Source: Limnohabitans sp. MORI2 (lineage in GTDB: Bacteria; Pseudomonadota; Gammaproteobacteria; Burkholderiales; Burkholderiaceae_C). Taken from it: 64,000 nt of DNA. Shown piece by piece: positions 54,546 to 63,614 of this stretch. The notes beneath the pieces were generated by a model. That model was given only the letters and a program-made list of their open reading frames with translations, was not told where the DNA came from and ran no database searches. Positions within the stretch are counted from its first letter, which is position 1, and the number at the start of each line of letters is the position of its first letter. The stretch spans positions 1,674,001 to 1,738,000 of the forward strand of contig NZ_AP027058.1 in the NCBI RefSeq assembly GCF_027925025.1, written 5' to 3'. The position numbers and the translations under genes were made by a program.

Positions 54546-55244
54546 TCATTCCTGCAACAGCGCTAAAACTTCAGAGCGGAATTCTCGGGTGTACAACACG
54601 CCAACCACCAGCAAAGTTGCCATCACAAACATAGCCGGTGAAAAAAACCACCCTAGCGCAGCAAACGAAAAGTAGTAAGCCCGCAAGCCACCATTGAAAG
54701 TTTCGGCTGCCAAACCTGTCATGGCTGCAGCGCGGTCGGCATAGTGCTGACGGTTGCTCACCTCTCCACTTTCAAAACTGTCCGCCGGCGGCATAGCACC
54801 AATCAACAACGCCACAAAGGTGTACTGGCGCATCGACCATGAAAACCGAAAAAATGAGTACACAAAAATCACCACCAACACCAAGATCTTGAACTCAAAG
54901 ACCAAGATCGGGGTTTGCTCGGCAAACGGAATTTCACGCACCAGCTCGGCGGCCTTGTCGGTGGTCCCGAGCAAAGCAAACAAACCACCCAAAATCAAAA
55001 TCGTGGTGGAGCAAAAAAACGCAGGCGTGTTGGACAAGGTCTGCGTGATGATGCCATCCAACATACGCGGGTCACGCGCTGTGGTTTGCAACATCCACAA
55101 ATGGCGATAACGGTTGGTCATGGCCAAAATAGAGTGATGGTGCTCGCTGCTGTACTTGGCAAATGCAGCGTAGCCCACCCACACCAGCACAAAAAAGCCG
55201 AGTGCAAACCAATCGGTCCAAGGCAGCAGTTGAATGATTTTCAT
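54546..55244 (-). CDS. DUF599 family membrane protein
   Basis: A 232-residue protein with four hydrophobic segments (about 10-30, 72-95, 112-133 and 190-220). The pattern DWFALGFFVLVWVGYAAFA, RDPRMLDGIITQTLSNTPAFF and the NxxHYADRAAAMTGLAAETFNGGLRAYYF stretch is that of the DUF599 family, whose function is not known. It stands alone between dnaE and a terminator. Confidence 0.88.
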   Translation of the reverse strand: MKIIQLLPWTDWFALGFFVLVWVGYAAFAKYSSEHHHSILAMTNRYRHLWMLQTTARDPRMLDGIITQTLSNTPAFFCSTTILILGGLFALLGTTDKAAELVREIPFAEQTPILVFEFKILVLVVIFVYSFFRFSWSMRQYTFVALLIGAMPPADSFESGEVSNRQHYADRAAAMTGLAAETFNGGLRAYYFSFAALGWFFSPAMFVMATLLVVGVLYTREFRSEVLALLQE

Positions 55245-55263
55245 GGCCAGATGCTACCCAAAG

Positions 55264-55295
55264 AAAAAGGGCAGACCGAATCGATCTACCCTTTT
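55264..55295 (-). terminator. Terminator of the pirin-DoxX-flavodoxin operon
   Basis: AAAAGGG-C-AGA (55265-55275) pairs with TCT-A-CCCTTTT (55285-55295) with one mismatch; on the minus strand CCCTTTTTCTTT follows. A second hairpin, TCACCCG / CGGGTGA (55302-55322), precedes it, both after the flavodoxin stop. Confidence 0.7.
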
Positions 55296-55339
55296 ATTTC
55301 ATCACCCGCCTAGGACGGGTGAGCTTGAGCCCAACGCAA

Positions 55340-55873
55340 TTAACCGCGCAGCTTGGCAGCCACTGCGGCCACGCGTTCGCCGTAGGCCTTGGCTGTGTCC
55401 AAGTCGCCTTGAGGAATGTCAGCGGCTGGGCTGGTGGGGCCCACTTGCGCCATCACGCCAGAGTTAGAACCCATGCGGTTGATGTTGCCGTCGTTCATAG
55501 CAGGCTGCCCCACCCACACCATGCCTTGTTGCATGGCCAAGGTGATGAAGTATTGGATGGTCGACAGTTTGTCGCCGCTAGGACTGGCGGAAATGGTGAA
55601 GCCACCGGCCACTTTGTCTTTCCATGCGCTGCCAAACCATTGCTTAGATGTCGCGTCAGCAAACTTCTTGAACTGCCATGAGGCCATGCCCATGTAGGTG
55701 GGTGAACCAAAGATGATGGCGTCCGCTGCATTGAGCGCTTCCCACTCGGCGTCGGTGATGTTGCCGTCTGCATCAATGGCAACGAGGGTAGCTTTAGCGC
55801 CTTCGGCCACGAATTGGGCCACGCGTTGTGTGTGGCCGTAGCCGGAGTGGTAAACGACGACAGTTTTAGTCAT
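55340..55873 (-). CDS. WrbA-like flavodoxin-family protein
   Basis: A 177-residue FMN-binding flavodoxin fold. The phosphate-binding loop is VVVYHSGYGHTQRVAQFVAE (about 5-24), followed by AIIFGSPTYMGMASWQFKKFAD (near 53-74), the WrbA/flavodoxin quinone-reductase pattern. It probably reduces quinones by two electrons at the expense of NAD(P)H. Last of three minus-strand genes (pirin, DoxX, flavodoxin), divergent from a LysR regulator. Confidence 0.88.
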   Translation of the reverse strand: MTKTVVVYHSGYGHTQRVAQFVAEGAKATLVAIDADGNITDAEWEALNAADAIIFGSPTYMGMASWQFKKFADATSKQWFGSAWKDKVAGGFTISASPSGDKLSTIQYFITLAMQQGMVWVGQPAMNDGNINRMGSNSGVMAQVGPTSPAADIPQGDLDTAKAYGERVAAVAAKLRG

Positions 55874-55921
55874 GGTGTGTTTCCTTGATGGGTTGATAAA
55901 GAGGTTGAAAAATGAAATGAA

Positions 55922-56323
55922 TTATTGGGCTTCTTTTTTAGCGTCAATGCTCCAAGCGCCAGCGCCTGAAGAGACCAACGCCAACAAGCCGCCAATCACG
56001 CCGATGTTCTTGAAGAACAACAGCTGTTGCACAAACGCTTGCTCTGGCGCAGCGGCCCAAAACGCGTGGAAGAAGATGGAAGCGACCAAGGTGAACACGG
56101 CCATCACAGCGGCAACGATGCGGGTTTGAAAACCCACGATCAAAGCCACAGAACCCAAAATCTCCAAGGCCAAAGCGCCAGCTGCGGCTACCGCAGGCAA
56201 TGGCAAACCGACGGACTCAATGTAGCCCACTGTGCCTTCAAAACCCGAGAGCTTGGCCAGGCCTGCAGGTAAAAACAAAGCTGCAATCAAAAGGCGACCG
56301 ACGAGGTTCAAAGCGTTGTTCAT
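55922..56323 (-). CDS. DoxX-family membrane protein
   Basis: A 133-residue inner-membrane protein with four hydrophobic helices. NLVGRLLIAALFLPAGLAKLSGFEGT and LALEILGSVALIVGFQTR are the DoxX pattern. Members are linked to thiol or quinone redox balance; the exact activity is not defined. The ATG at 56323 is chosen over a longer in-frame reading that overlaps the pirin gene. It lies between pirin and the flavodoxin gene with 40- and 48-base gaps. Confidence 0.88.
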   Translation of the reverse strand: MNNALNLVGRLLIAALFLPAGLAKLSGFEGTVGYIESVGLPLPAVAAAGALALEILGSVALIVGFQTRIVAAVMAVFTLVASIFFHAFWAAAPEQAFVQQLLFFKNIGVIGGLLALVSSGAGAWSIDAKKEAQ

Positions 56324-56363
56324 GAAAACTCCTGTGCAAAAAATAAAGACGGGAAATGAAAAA

Positions 56364-57059
56364 TCAAGGTGCCAAATCAAACACCAACACCTCGGCGTCT
56401 TGGCCGTGGGTTAATGCAATGGTGGTTTCGTTGTCAAGCAAAGCGGCGTCCCCAGTGGTCAGCGCCACGCCGTTGACGTGCAAGCTGCCGCGAATGAGGT
56501 GAACGTAGGCTTTGCGGCCTGGTGCGATGGTGAGCGTGGCCGACTCATCGCCATCAAACAAACCGGCGTACAGCGCAGCATCGGCGTGAATCTTCACCAC
56601 CGCGTTGTCGGGCGCTGCAATACGACTCAGAGCGCCGCGCTTGGATGCAGGCGGCACTTGTTTTTGCTCGTAGCTCGCAGGAATGCCGCGCACATTGGGC
56701 TCAATCCAAATTTGAAAAAAGTGCGTCACTTCTTGTGGCGCGTGGTTGAACTCGCTGTGCTGCACGCCGCTGCCAGCGCTCATGCGCTGCACGTCACCGG
56801 GTGGAATGCCTTTGACGTTGCCCATGCTGTCTTTGTGCGCCAAGTTGCCACTCAGCACGTAGCTGATGATTTCCATGTCGCGGTGGCCGTGCGTGCCAAA
56901 GCCAGTGCCGGGCGCAATGCGGTCTTCGTTGATGACACGCAAATTGCCCCAACCCATGAACTCGGGGTCGTAGTAGTGGGCAAACGAAAAGCTGTGAAAC
57001 GACTTGAGCCAGCCGTGATCGGCATAGCCTCGGTCTTGTGATTTGCGAACGGTCAACAT
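56364..57059 (-). CDS. Pirin-family bicupin
   Basis: A 231-residue cytoplasmic bicupin. The N-terminal cupin keeps the metal ligands in GFGTHGHRDMEIISYVLSG (His, His, Glu) and the later SAGSGVQHSEFNH (His). The C-terminal cupin is degenerate. The E. coli relative YhhW has quercetin 2,3-dioxygenase activity in vitro, but the natural substrate is unknown. It leads the pirin-DoxX-flavodoxin unit and is divergent from the LysR gene, with an LTTR box between. Confidence 0.92.
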   Translation of the reverse strand: MLTVRKSQDRGYADHGWLKSFHSFSFAHYYDPEFMGWGNLRVINEDRIAPGTGFGTHGHRDMEIISYVLSGNLAHKDSMGNVKGIPPGDVQRMSAGSGVQHSEFNHAPQEVTHFFQIWIEPNVRGIPASYEQKQVPPASKRGALSRIAAPDNAVVKIHADAALYAGLFDGDESATLTIAPGRKAYVHLIRGSLHVNGVALTTGDAALLDNETTIALTHGQDAEVLVFDLAP

Positions 57060-57139
57060 AGCGTGTGCTCCTTGTTGGGTATGGCATGAACTTTAGGCCC
57101 CCACCCCACCTTTGCCATGCACGGCATTTGATGGCATCA

Positions 57140-57154
57140 TTCAAATTATTTGAA
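57140..57154. promoter_or_regulatory. LTTR operator between pirin and lysR
   Basis: TTCAAAT-T-ATTTGAA is a perfect 7-base inverted repeat around one base and contains the T-N11-A core of LysR-type boxes (TCAAATTATTTGA). It ends 18 bases before the LysR start and lies 81 bases upstream of the pirin start, suited to autoregulation and activation of the divergent operon. Confidence 0.7.
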
Positions 57155-57172
57155 CGATAAACCCCTTTTGGC

Positions 57173-58150
57173 ATGACATCCCCCCGTGACGTCCTCACCC
57201 CCGACTCGCTCTCGATGCTGCACGCGATCGAAAAAGCAGGCAGCTTTGCAGCGGCTGCACGCACGTTGGGCGTGGTCCCCAGCGCCCTCACCTACCGTGT
57301 GCGCCAAATCGAAGATGCACTGGATGTGCTGCTGTTTGACCGCAGCTCTCGCCAAGCCAAGCTCACCGCCGCAGGTCATGAACTCATGCGTGAAGGCGAA
57401 CGCCTGCTGGCCGACATGGACGCCATTGCCAACCGCGTCAAACGCGTGGCCACAGGATGGGAAAGCCAATTCACCCTCGCGGTCGACGGCATCATCGACC
57501 GCACAACCGTGATGGAGCTGTGTGAAGCCTTCCTCGCCCTCAACGCCCCCACACGCCTGAAGCTGCGCGACGAAACGCTCACCGGCACGCTCGAGGCGCT
57601 CACCAGCGGTCAAGCCGATTTGGCGCTAGGCATTGCAGGCTCGTTCAGCGAAAACGGCACGGCCACCGGCATTCACAGCCACGCCCTTGGGCAGATGCGG
57701 TTTGTGTTTGCCGTGGCGCCCCATCACCCCTTAGCCCAAGCCCCCGAGCCCTTGAGCGATGCACTCATCGGCCAACACCGCGCCGTGGCCGTGGCTGATT
57801 CGGTGCAACGCGGCGCAGGCGTGACGATTGGCCTGCTTCCAGGGCAAGACGTGTTCACCGTATCCGACATGAGCAGCAAAATTCAAGCGCAAGTGCGTGG
57901 CCTCGGCGTGGGCTTTGTGCCCGAGTTGATGGTGCAGCCCTTGATTGATCAAGGCGTGTTGGTGGTGCGTGAGGTAGACCGCCCGCAACGTGTGGCCCAA
58001 CTCAGTTACGCTTGGCGCATCCCTGATGGCAGCGAAGGTGAGCGCGGTGGACGCGCTTTGCAGTGGTGGCTCAAACAACTCAAGAGCACCGCCACACGCG
58101 CAGCGCTATTGGTGAACCCCCGATTCAATTCATCCACACGGAAGGTGTAG
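57173..58150 (+). CDS. LysR-family transcriptional regulator
   Basis: A 325-residue regulator. The N-terminal helix-turn-helix is GSFAAAARTLGVVPSALTYRVRQIE (split near 24-48), with SSRQAKLTAAGHEL closing the DNA-binding domain. The periplasmic-binding-like effector domain (about 92-295) ends in a Lys/Arg-rich tail. It is divergent from pirin-DoxX-flavodoxin and is the likely activator of that set, responding perhaps to quinones or electrophiles; the ligand is unknown. Confidence 0.93.
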   Translation: MTSPRDVLTPDSLSMLHAIEKAGSFAAAARTLGVVPSALTYRVRQIEDALDVLLFDRSSRQAKLTAAGHELMREGERLLADMDAIANRVKRVATGWESQFTLAVDGIIDRTTVMELCEAFLALNAPTRLKLRDETLTGTLEALTSGQADLALGIAGSFSENGTATGIHSHALGQMRFVFAVAPHHPLAQAPEPLSDALIGQHRAVAVADSVQRGAGVTIGLLPGQDVFTVSDMSSKIQAQVRGLGVGFVPELMVQPLIDQGVLVVREVDRPQRVAQLSYAWRIPDGSEGERGGRALQWWLKQLKSTATRAALLVNPRFNSSTRKV

Positions 58151-58159
58151 AGTGCAACC

Positions 58160-59203
58160 ATGACCTTGAACATCGCCATCATTGGAGCCGGCATCGCTGG
58201 CATCACCGCCGCCCGCACTTTGGCCAACGCTGGCCACCATGTGCAGGTGTTTGAAAAAAGCCGTGGCCCCGGTGGACGCATGTCCACCCGCGAAAGCAAC
58301 TTCGGCACGTTTGACCACGGCGCACAGTACTTCACCGTGCGCGACCCACGCTTCTCGCTGGCCCTGCAAGCCGTGCCCGGCACCACCGACATTTGCCGCC
58401 CTTGGAGCGCCAACGCTGTGCGCGTGCTCGACCCGCTGGGCCATGTGTTTGAAGCAGCACGCGCCAGCAAAGAAGCCCACTTCGTTGCCAAGCCCGGCAT
58501 GAATGCCTTGGTGCGCCACTGGGCGGAGCCCTTGGGCAAAGCCATTCACAACAACACGCAAATCACCCGCCTAGAGCGTGGCACCAAAGGTTTGTGGACG
58601 CTGCACACCGGCGACCACAAGTTCACAGGATTCGACCATGTGCTGTTGGCCATCCCTTCGGTGCAAGCCGTCAACTTGCTCAAAGCCTCGGGCAAAGACG
58701 CTGCCGATGCACATTGGCTCAAAGCCATGAACGCGGTTGAAGTAGCGCCATGCTGGACGATGATGGTGGCCTTCCCCAACGCCACACAACCCAATCTGCA
58801 CATTGGCCCGCAATGGAACGCTGCTCGCAGCATTCACCACCGCATTGCATGGCTGGCCCGCGAGTCCTCCAAGCCAGGACGCGGAAAGGTCGAGCGTTGG
58901 ACGGTGCAAGCCAGCGCCGCTTGGTCTGCCGAGCACATCAACGACACCGATGCGCGTGTGCAAGCCAAACTCTTGCGCGCCTTTGCCGAACTCACCGGCA
59001 TTCGCGCAGAGCCTGCACACACACAAGTGCACCGCTGGCTCTACGCCAAAACCATCACACCACTCGGCGTGTCGCACCAATACAACCCAGCCAACGGCTT
59101 GGGCACCTGCGGCGACTGGCACTTAGGCCACCGCGTGGAAGATGCGTTTGTCTCAGGCCTAGAACTCGCATTGGCCGTTTGCCAATCAGCCAAGCGTTTG
59201 TAA
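58160..59203 (+). CDS. FAD-dependent oxidoreductase, renalase-like
   Basis: A 347-residue flavoprotein. The dinucleotide site NIAIIGAGIAGITAARTLANAG (near 4-25) is followed by VFEKSRGPGGRMSTRE (about 30-45) and DHGAQYFTVRDPRF, a pattern shared with bacterial renalase-type amine oxidases. The C-terminal CGDWHLGHRVEDAFVSGLELA is the second FAD contact. Renalases oxidise isomers of NAD(P)H; whether this one does is not known. It starts nine bases after lysR and ends exactly at gluQRS. Confidence 0.88.
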   Translation: MTLNIAIIGAGIAGITAARTLANAGHHVQVFEKSRGPGGRMSTRESNFGTFDHGAQYFTVRDPRFSLALQAVPGTTDICRPWSANAVRVLDPLGHVFEAARASKEAHFVAKPGMNALVRHWAEPLGKAIHNNTQITRLERGTKGLWTLHTGDHKFTGFDHVLLAIPSVQAVNLLKASGKDAADAHWLKAMNAVEVAPCWTMMVAFPNATQPNLHIGPQWNAARSIHHRIAWLARESSKPGRGKVERWTVQASAAWSAEHINDTDARVQAKLLRAFAELTGIRAEPAHTQVHRWLYAKTITPLGVSHQYNPANGLGTCGDWHLGHRVEDAFVSGLELALAVCQSAKRL

Positions 59204-60097
59204 TTGACGTACATCGGTCGATTCGCTCCCTCCCCCACGGGCCCGCTACATGCGGGCTCGCTTGTTGCGGCCCTCGCCAGCTGGCTCGATGCACGTGCGC
59301 ACAATGGCCAATGGCTGGTGCGCATGGAAGACGTTGACACCCCACGCTGCATCCCTGGTGCAGATCAAACCATCCTGCAACAGCTCAAGCTCTGCGGCTT
59401 GGTGAGCGATGCGCCCGTCATGTACCAATCGCAACGCAACGAGGCCTACCAAACCGCGCTGGACACCTTGATCGCCAAAGACTGGGCTTACCCCTGCGGC
59501 TGCTCGCGCAAGGAAATTGAAGACACCCAGGCCCAACTGGGCCACACCCGCGAACGCCACACCGCAGCCGTGTACCCCGGCACTTGCCGTGATGGTTTGA
59601 ATGGCAAAGCCCCACGCGCTTGGCGGCTCAATGTGCAGCGCGTCATCGACGATTTACAACTGCCCACACCGATGACTTGGCAAGACCGTTTGCTTGGAGA
59701 TCAACGCCAAGACGTGCCCCATGAGGTAGGCGACTTCGTGCTACGCCGCGCCGATGGCCTATGGGCCTACCAACTCGCCGTGGTGGTGGACGATGCCGCT
59801 CAAGGCATCACCCACATCGTGCGCGGCGAAGACTTGACCGACAACACCGCACGGCAAATCGTGTTACAACGCGCATTGGGTTTACCCACGCCGAGCTACA
59901 TGCATACGCCATTGGTGCTGGGTGAGAACGGGGAAAAACTCAGCAAACAAAACGGGGCGCAGGCTTTGGATTTAGCCAACCCGCTGCAAGCCTTGAACCA
60001 AGCCGCGCAGGCCTTGGGGTTGCCTGCTACCCCAGCGCACACACCCATGGTGCAAGCCTTGACTGTGTGGATTGATGCGTGGGGCGCAGCCCAGTAG
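59204..60097 (+). CDS. gluQRS: Glutamyl-Q tRNA(Asp) synthetase
   Basis: Attaches glutamate to the queuosine base in the anticodon of tRNA-Asp. The 297-residue protein is a truncated glutamyl-tRNA synthetase lacking the anticodon-binding domain. [20 protein letters not shown] (about 5-24, the HIGH motif), the zinc site CGCSRKEI with PGTCRDG, and [13 protein letters not shown] (the KMSKS equivalent) are present. The start is a TTG directly after the TAA of the previous gene (TAATTG), with no clear ribosome-binding site, suggesting coupled translation. Confidence 0.93.
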   Translation: MTYIGRFAPSPTGPLHAGSLVAALASWLDARAHNGQWLVRMEDVDTPRCIPGADQTILQQLKLCGLVSDAPVMYQSQRNEAYQTALDTLIAKDWAYPCGCSRKEIEDTQAQLGHTRERHTAAVYPGTCRDGLNGKAPRAWRLNVQRVIDDLQLPTPMTWQDRLLGDQRQDVPHEVGDFVLRRADGLWAYQLAVVVDDAAQGITHIVRGEDLTDNTARQIVLQRALGLPTPSYMHTPLVLGENGEKLSKQNGAQALDLANPLQALNQAAQALGLPATPAHTPMVQALTVWIDAWGAAQ

Positions 60098-60142
60098 CTA
60101 CACACCGCGATAATCACGGCTTGTTTGAAAAGCTAGCCCGTG

Positions 60143-60877
60143 ATGACTTCTGCCGATTTGCCCTCTTCCTCTGACAACCAACACGCCAAAACGGACGCTC
60201 CCTTTATGCGCGTCATCAAAACCTATGTGCTGCGTGCAGGCCGCATGGGTTCGGGCCAAGTGCGGGCGTTTGAGCAGTTCGGTCCTCAATTTTTGGTGCC
60301 ATACACACCTGAGCGTTTAGATGCGGCCGCGACCTTTGGCCGCGCTGCACCTTTGATTTTGGAAATTGGTTTTGGCATGGGCGACGCCACCGCCAAGATT
60401 GCGCACACGCGCCCTGACGACAACTTTTTATGCTGCGAAGTTCACGCCCCAGGCGTGGGTGCGCTGCTCAAGCGTTGCGGTGAAGAAAGCATTGGCAACA
60501 TCCGCATCCTGCAACACGACGCGGTCGAAGTGATGGACCACATGCTGGGTGAAAACAGCCTAGACGGCGTGCACATCTTCTTCCCCGACCCTTGGCACAA
60601 AAGCCGCCACCATAAGCGACGCTTGATTCAGTCCCCGTTCGTCAACCGCTTGGCCAAGCACATCAAGCCCGGCGGCTATTTGCACTTGGCGACCGATTGG
60701 GAACCGTATGCAGAGCAAATGCTCGAAGTGCTGTCGGCCGAAGGTTTGTTGAAAAACACAGCCACCGATCCCAGCGGTTTCGCCGAAAAACCCGCCTACC
60801 GCCCCCTCACCAAGTTTGAAAACCGTGGCTTGAAACTCGGCCACGGCGTGTGGGACTTGGTGTTCATCAAGGTTTAA
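60143..60877 (+). CDS. trmB: tRNA (guanosine-46-N7)-methyltransferase
   Basis: SAM-dependent tRNA methyltransferase of 244 residues. [19 protein letters not shown] (about 68-86) is the SAM site, and [17 protein letters not shown] (about 145-161) is the TrmB catalytic signature. The ATG at 60143 is used; a GTG one codon earlier is possible. It is nine bases upstream of the pseudouridine synthase gene, and the gluQRS-trmB-rluA-type run is all tRNA/rRNA modification. Confidence 0.96.
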   Translation: MTSADLPSSSDNQHAKTDAPFMRVIKTYVLRAGRMGSGQVRAFEQFGPQFLVPYTPERLDAAATFGRAAPLILEIGFGMGDATAKIAHTRPDDNFLCCEVHAPGVGALLKRCGEESIGNIRILQHDAVEVMDHMLGENSLDGVHIFFPDPWHKSRHHKRRLIQSPFVNRLAKHIKPGGYLHLATDWEPYAEQMLEVLSAEGLLKNTATDPSGFAEKPAYRPLTKFENRGLKLGHGVWDLVFIKV

Positions 60878-60885
60878 GGACGCGC

Positions 60886-61782
60886 ATGCGCATCCCCACG
60901 CGCAACGGCGTAGGCGCCAGCCGCGTGTCGCTACCCGCCGGGCCTTGGCCCACGGTGCTGGATTTTTTGCTAGAGCGCATGCCCGACATTTCGCGCGACG
61001 AATGGCTACAACGCTTTGCCGACCAACTGGTGCTCAACGACAACGCGCAGCCCGTGGCAGCCACGCAGGCCTACACGCCGCACACCAAGCTCTACTACTA
61101 CCGCCACATCGCCGATGAGCCTGTACTGCACGAAAAAGCCAGCATCGTGTTTGAGGACGAGCACTTGATCGTGGCGGACAAACCGCATTTCATGCCCGTC
61201 ACACCTGCAGGCCGTTATGTGCAGCAAAGCCTGTTGGTGCAACTCAAGCACCTCACTGGCAACGACGACCTAGTGCCCCTGCACCGCATCGACCGCGAAA
61301 CGGCGGGACTTGTGATGTTTGGCAAACGTATAGCTGACCGCGATGCCTACCACGCCCTGTTTCGCGACAAAGCCATGCACAAGGTGTACGAGGCAGTGGC
61401 TGCGTACAACCCTGCGATTGAATTGCCACGCACGCACATCAGCCGCTTGCAGCCGGACGAACTATTTTTCAGAACCCAAGAAGTGGATGGCGAGCCCAAC
61501 AGCGAAACACGCATTCGTCTGCTCAAGGTGGAAGGCACGCGTGCGCTGTATGAGCTAGAGCCCGTCAGCGGCAAACGCCACCAACTGCGCGTGCACATGA
61601 TGGCGTTGGGTTTTCCGCTAGAGGGCGATCAGTTTTACCCCACCGTGCTGCGTGGCCCAGATGACGAAGAGGACTTCAGCAACCCGTTGCAGCTGCTGGC
61701 CAAACGCGTGGCTTTCACTGACCCCGTGACGGGCGAGGCCAGAGAGTTTCACAGCGCGATGCGTTTGAGCATTGCGCTGTGA
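60886..61782 (+). CDS. RluA-family RNA pseudouridine synthase
   Basis: A 298-residue pseudouridine synthase. The catalytic Asp is in PLHRIDRETAGLVMFGK (near 133-149), with VYEAVAAY, the Gly-Lys-rich PVSGKRHQLRVHMMALG (near 215-231) and a preceding KPHFMPVTPAG. The ATG at 60886 has AAGGA five bases upstream. The specific RNA target is not clear; the N-terminal region (about 1-75) lacks an S4 domain. Confidence 0.9.
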   Translation: MRIPTRNGVGASRVSLPAGPWPTVLDFLLERMPDISRDEWLQRFADQLVLNDNAQPVAATQAYTPHTKLYYYRHIADEPVLHEKASIVFEDEHLIVADKPHFMPVTPAGRYVQQSLLVQLKHLTGNDDLVPLHRIDRETAGLVMFGKRIADRDAYHALFRDKAMHKVYEAVAAYNPAIELPRTHISRLQPDELFFRTQEVDGEPNSETRIRLLKVEGTRALYELEPVSGKRHQLRVHMMALGFPLEGDQFYPTVLRGPDDEEDFSNPLQLLAKRVAFTDPVTGEAREFHSAMRLSIAL

Positions 61783-61789
61783 AAAAGCG

Positions 61790-62914
61790 TTAAGCCTTGA
61801 TTTCTCGTGCCGTGATTTGGTACTTGAACGTGTCAGGCGCGTAAGAGTCTGCGCGACCATCCACCGTTTCGGCCACGGGGTACATCAAGAAGCCCAAGCG
61901 GTCTTCTTTGCTGCCGGGCAAAGCCACATCGTGCGCGGTGTTCCAGCCCATCCAGTTGCCTTCCCAGCCGCCGAACAAACGGTTGTACACGGGCTGCACC
62001 ACGGCGTTGTCAGTGCGCTTGATCCACTCGGGCGTTTCTAAGCGCATCACTTTGGCCACATCGGCGGGGTCCATCGCGACCCAACCGTGGGCTTGCAAAT
62101 ACACCTCGGCGCGGCAGTGTTGCGCGCCTTTCAAGCTAGCGGGGTTGCCCGACAACTCTTTGTAGCCAAAGGCCGAAGGCACCAAGCGAATGCCGTACAC
62201 ATCGCGTGCGGGCACGCCCACCGAGCGGCACAGGCCCACAAACAAGGCGTTGATGTCGGCGCACTTGCCGCCCAAGTTCCCCGTCTCCAGCATGGTTTTG
62301 ATGTCGCCCTCGCCGCAGCCGCGTGTCTTGGGTTCACGCCATGCGTTGGCCACGACCCAGTCGTAAATGGCGCGTGCTTTTTGCGCGTCGGTCTTGGCGC
62401 CTTGCGTGGCTTTGAGGGCCGTAGTGCGCACAATGCCGTCGGTGGGCAACAACTTGGTGGGGCGGGTGTAGTAGTACAAGGTACCTGCGTCTTCACGCGT
62501 GAAGGCATGCGCAGAAGGCTTGCTGATGTCCACGAAACGGCTTTGGGTTTGCACACGGCTGGTCACTTCGACAAACGGGGTCACGCCAGCGGCGAACTCG
62601 GTGTAGAGCATACGAGCACCGTCTGTGCCGTCACTGGTCATGCGTGAGGTGCCGTTGCTGCTGAAATTACTTTCTAACGAACGTTGCCAATCCGAGTTGA
62701 TGCTGGGCACGGGCAACCACACACGAGAGGCTGCATTTTTGACATCGGCCAAGTCCACGCGGGTAGTGATTTCAAACGTGCGCCACTGGCCCGCTTGTGG
62801 CTCGAAACGGCGAGCGGCTGGAGAAGATGTTTGGGCCAAGGCAAAGCCAGGCACACCACTGAGGGCGCACGCAGCTGCGGCCCCCTTGAGAAGGGAACGA
62901 CGCACGAGAGTCAT
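61790..62914 (-). CDS. Exported transglutaminase-like protein
   Basis: A 374-residue protein with a Tat-like signal (VRRSLLKGAAAACALSG, cleaved near ALAQ). The transglutaminase core (about 195-280) has the catalytic Cys in GGKCADINALFVGLCRSVGVPAR and later His and Asp in HGWVAMDPADV. Such proteins act as exported peptidases or cross-linkers; the substrate is unknown. The start at 62914 is preferred because it begins the signal peptide. It converges with the pseudouridine synthase (7-base gap) and follows the TlpA-like gene. Confidence 0.87.
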   Translation of the reverse strand: MTLVRRSLLKGAAAACALSGVPGFALAQTSSPAARRFEPQAGQWRTFEITTRVDLADVKNAASRVWLPVPSINSDWQRSLESNFSSNGTSRMTSDGTDGARMLYTEFAAGVTPFVEVTSRVQTQSRFVDISKPSAHAFTREDAGTLYYYTRPTKLLPTDGIVRTTALKATQGAKTDAQKARAIYDWVVANAWREPKTRGCGEGDIKTMLETGNLGGKCADINALFVGLCRSVGVPARDVYGIRLVPSAFGYKELSGNPASLKGAQHCRAEVYLQAHGWVAMDPADVAKVMRLETPEWIKRTDNAVVQPVYNRLFGGWEGNWMGWNTAHDVALPGSKEDRLGFLMYPVAETVDGRADSYAPDTFKYQITAREIKA

Positions 62915-63009
62915 GAAAGAGAGCTCCGAATAAATGAAGAGACCTGTCGGCACATACCTAGATGCCCCGAAGGCAGGTCACGATGCGCAGAACACGCAAA
63001 GCGGATGGA

Positions 63010-63609
63010 TTATGGCTTGTGCGGTGCAGGCTTGGCAGCGGCGTTCGGGGCGGAGGTGTTTTGGCGTAGATCGGCCAGCCATGCATTGGCTTGTGCCCCA
63101 CTCCAATCTACGTCACCCATGATGCGCCAGCGGGCTGGGCCATTGGGCGCGATGAGGATGGTGGTGGGATACACCGTCACGCCCCAGCGTTTGGCGAGTT
63201 CACCTTTGGCATCAGAGATGACAGGAAACGTCAGGCCCGTGCTTTGCATGTAACGCGCCGCGCGTGCAGCGGGTTCACGCACATTGATAGTAAGCACCAC
63301 GGTTTGGCTATCGCTGATGTCATGCAAAGTTTGCAGCGTGGGCAACTCGTCTTTGCACGGGGCGCACCATGTGGCCCAAAAGTTGAGCACCACCACTTTG
63401 CCTAATAGCTCTGTGGTGTTCCATGTTTTGCCTTGCAAATCGACAGCGTCAAGTGCTGGCGTAGCCACTTTGGCGGGCCATGTGGTTTTGTCAAACTGCG
63501 CCCATGCGTTGGATGCGAAAAAGCTCGTCCCCAACAACGCCAAGAGCACGCCAAGAAAAAGGCCCAACACGGGTTGGGCCTTTGTTTGCACGATGGTGCG
63601 TGAGTTCAT
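63010..63609 (-). CDS. TlpA-like periplasmic thioredoxin
   Basis: A 199-residue protein with a signal anchor or signal peptide (about 12-37, ending NAWAQ) and a thioredoxin fold of the TlpA/ResA type. The active site is WATWCAPCKDELP (about 84-96) and the cis-Pro is in GVTVYPTTILIAPNG. It is likely to keep periplasmic thiols reduced, for cytochrome c assembly or other proteins. The start at 63609 is five bases after the alaS stop, so the two may be co-transcribed. Confidence 0.92.
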   Translation of the reverse strand: MNSRTIVQTKAQPVLGLFLGVLLALLGTSFFASNAWAQFDKTTWPAKVATPALDAVDLQGKTWNTTELLGKVVVLNFWATWCAPCKDELPTLQTLHDISDSQTVVLTINVREPAARAARYMQSTGLTFPVISDAKGELAKRWGVTVYPTTILIAPNGPARWRIMGDVDWSGAQANAWLADLRQNTSAPNAAAKPAPHKP

Positions 63610-63614
63610 TTGAA

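Noticed and set aside
62941..62979. GACCTG ... CAGGTC inverted repeat between the TlpA-like and transglutaminase genes
   Set aside because: The arms are only six bases with a long loop, and the T-content after it is poor; not enough to call a terminator or operator.
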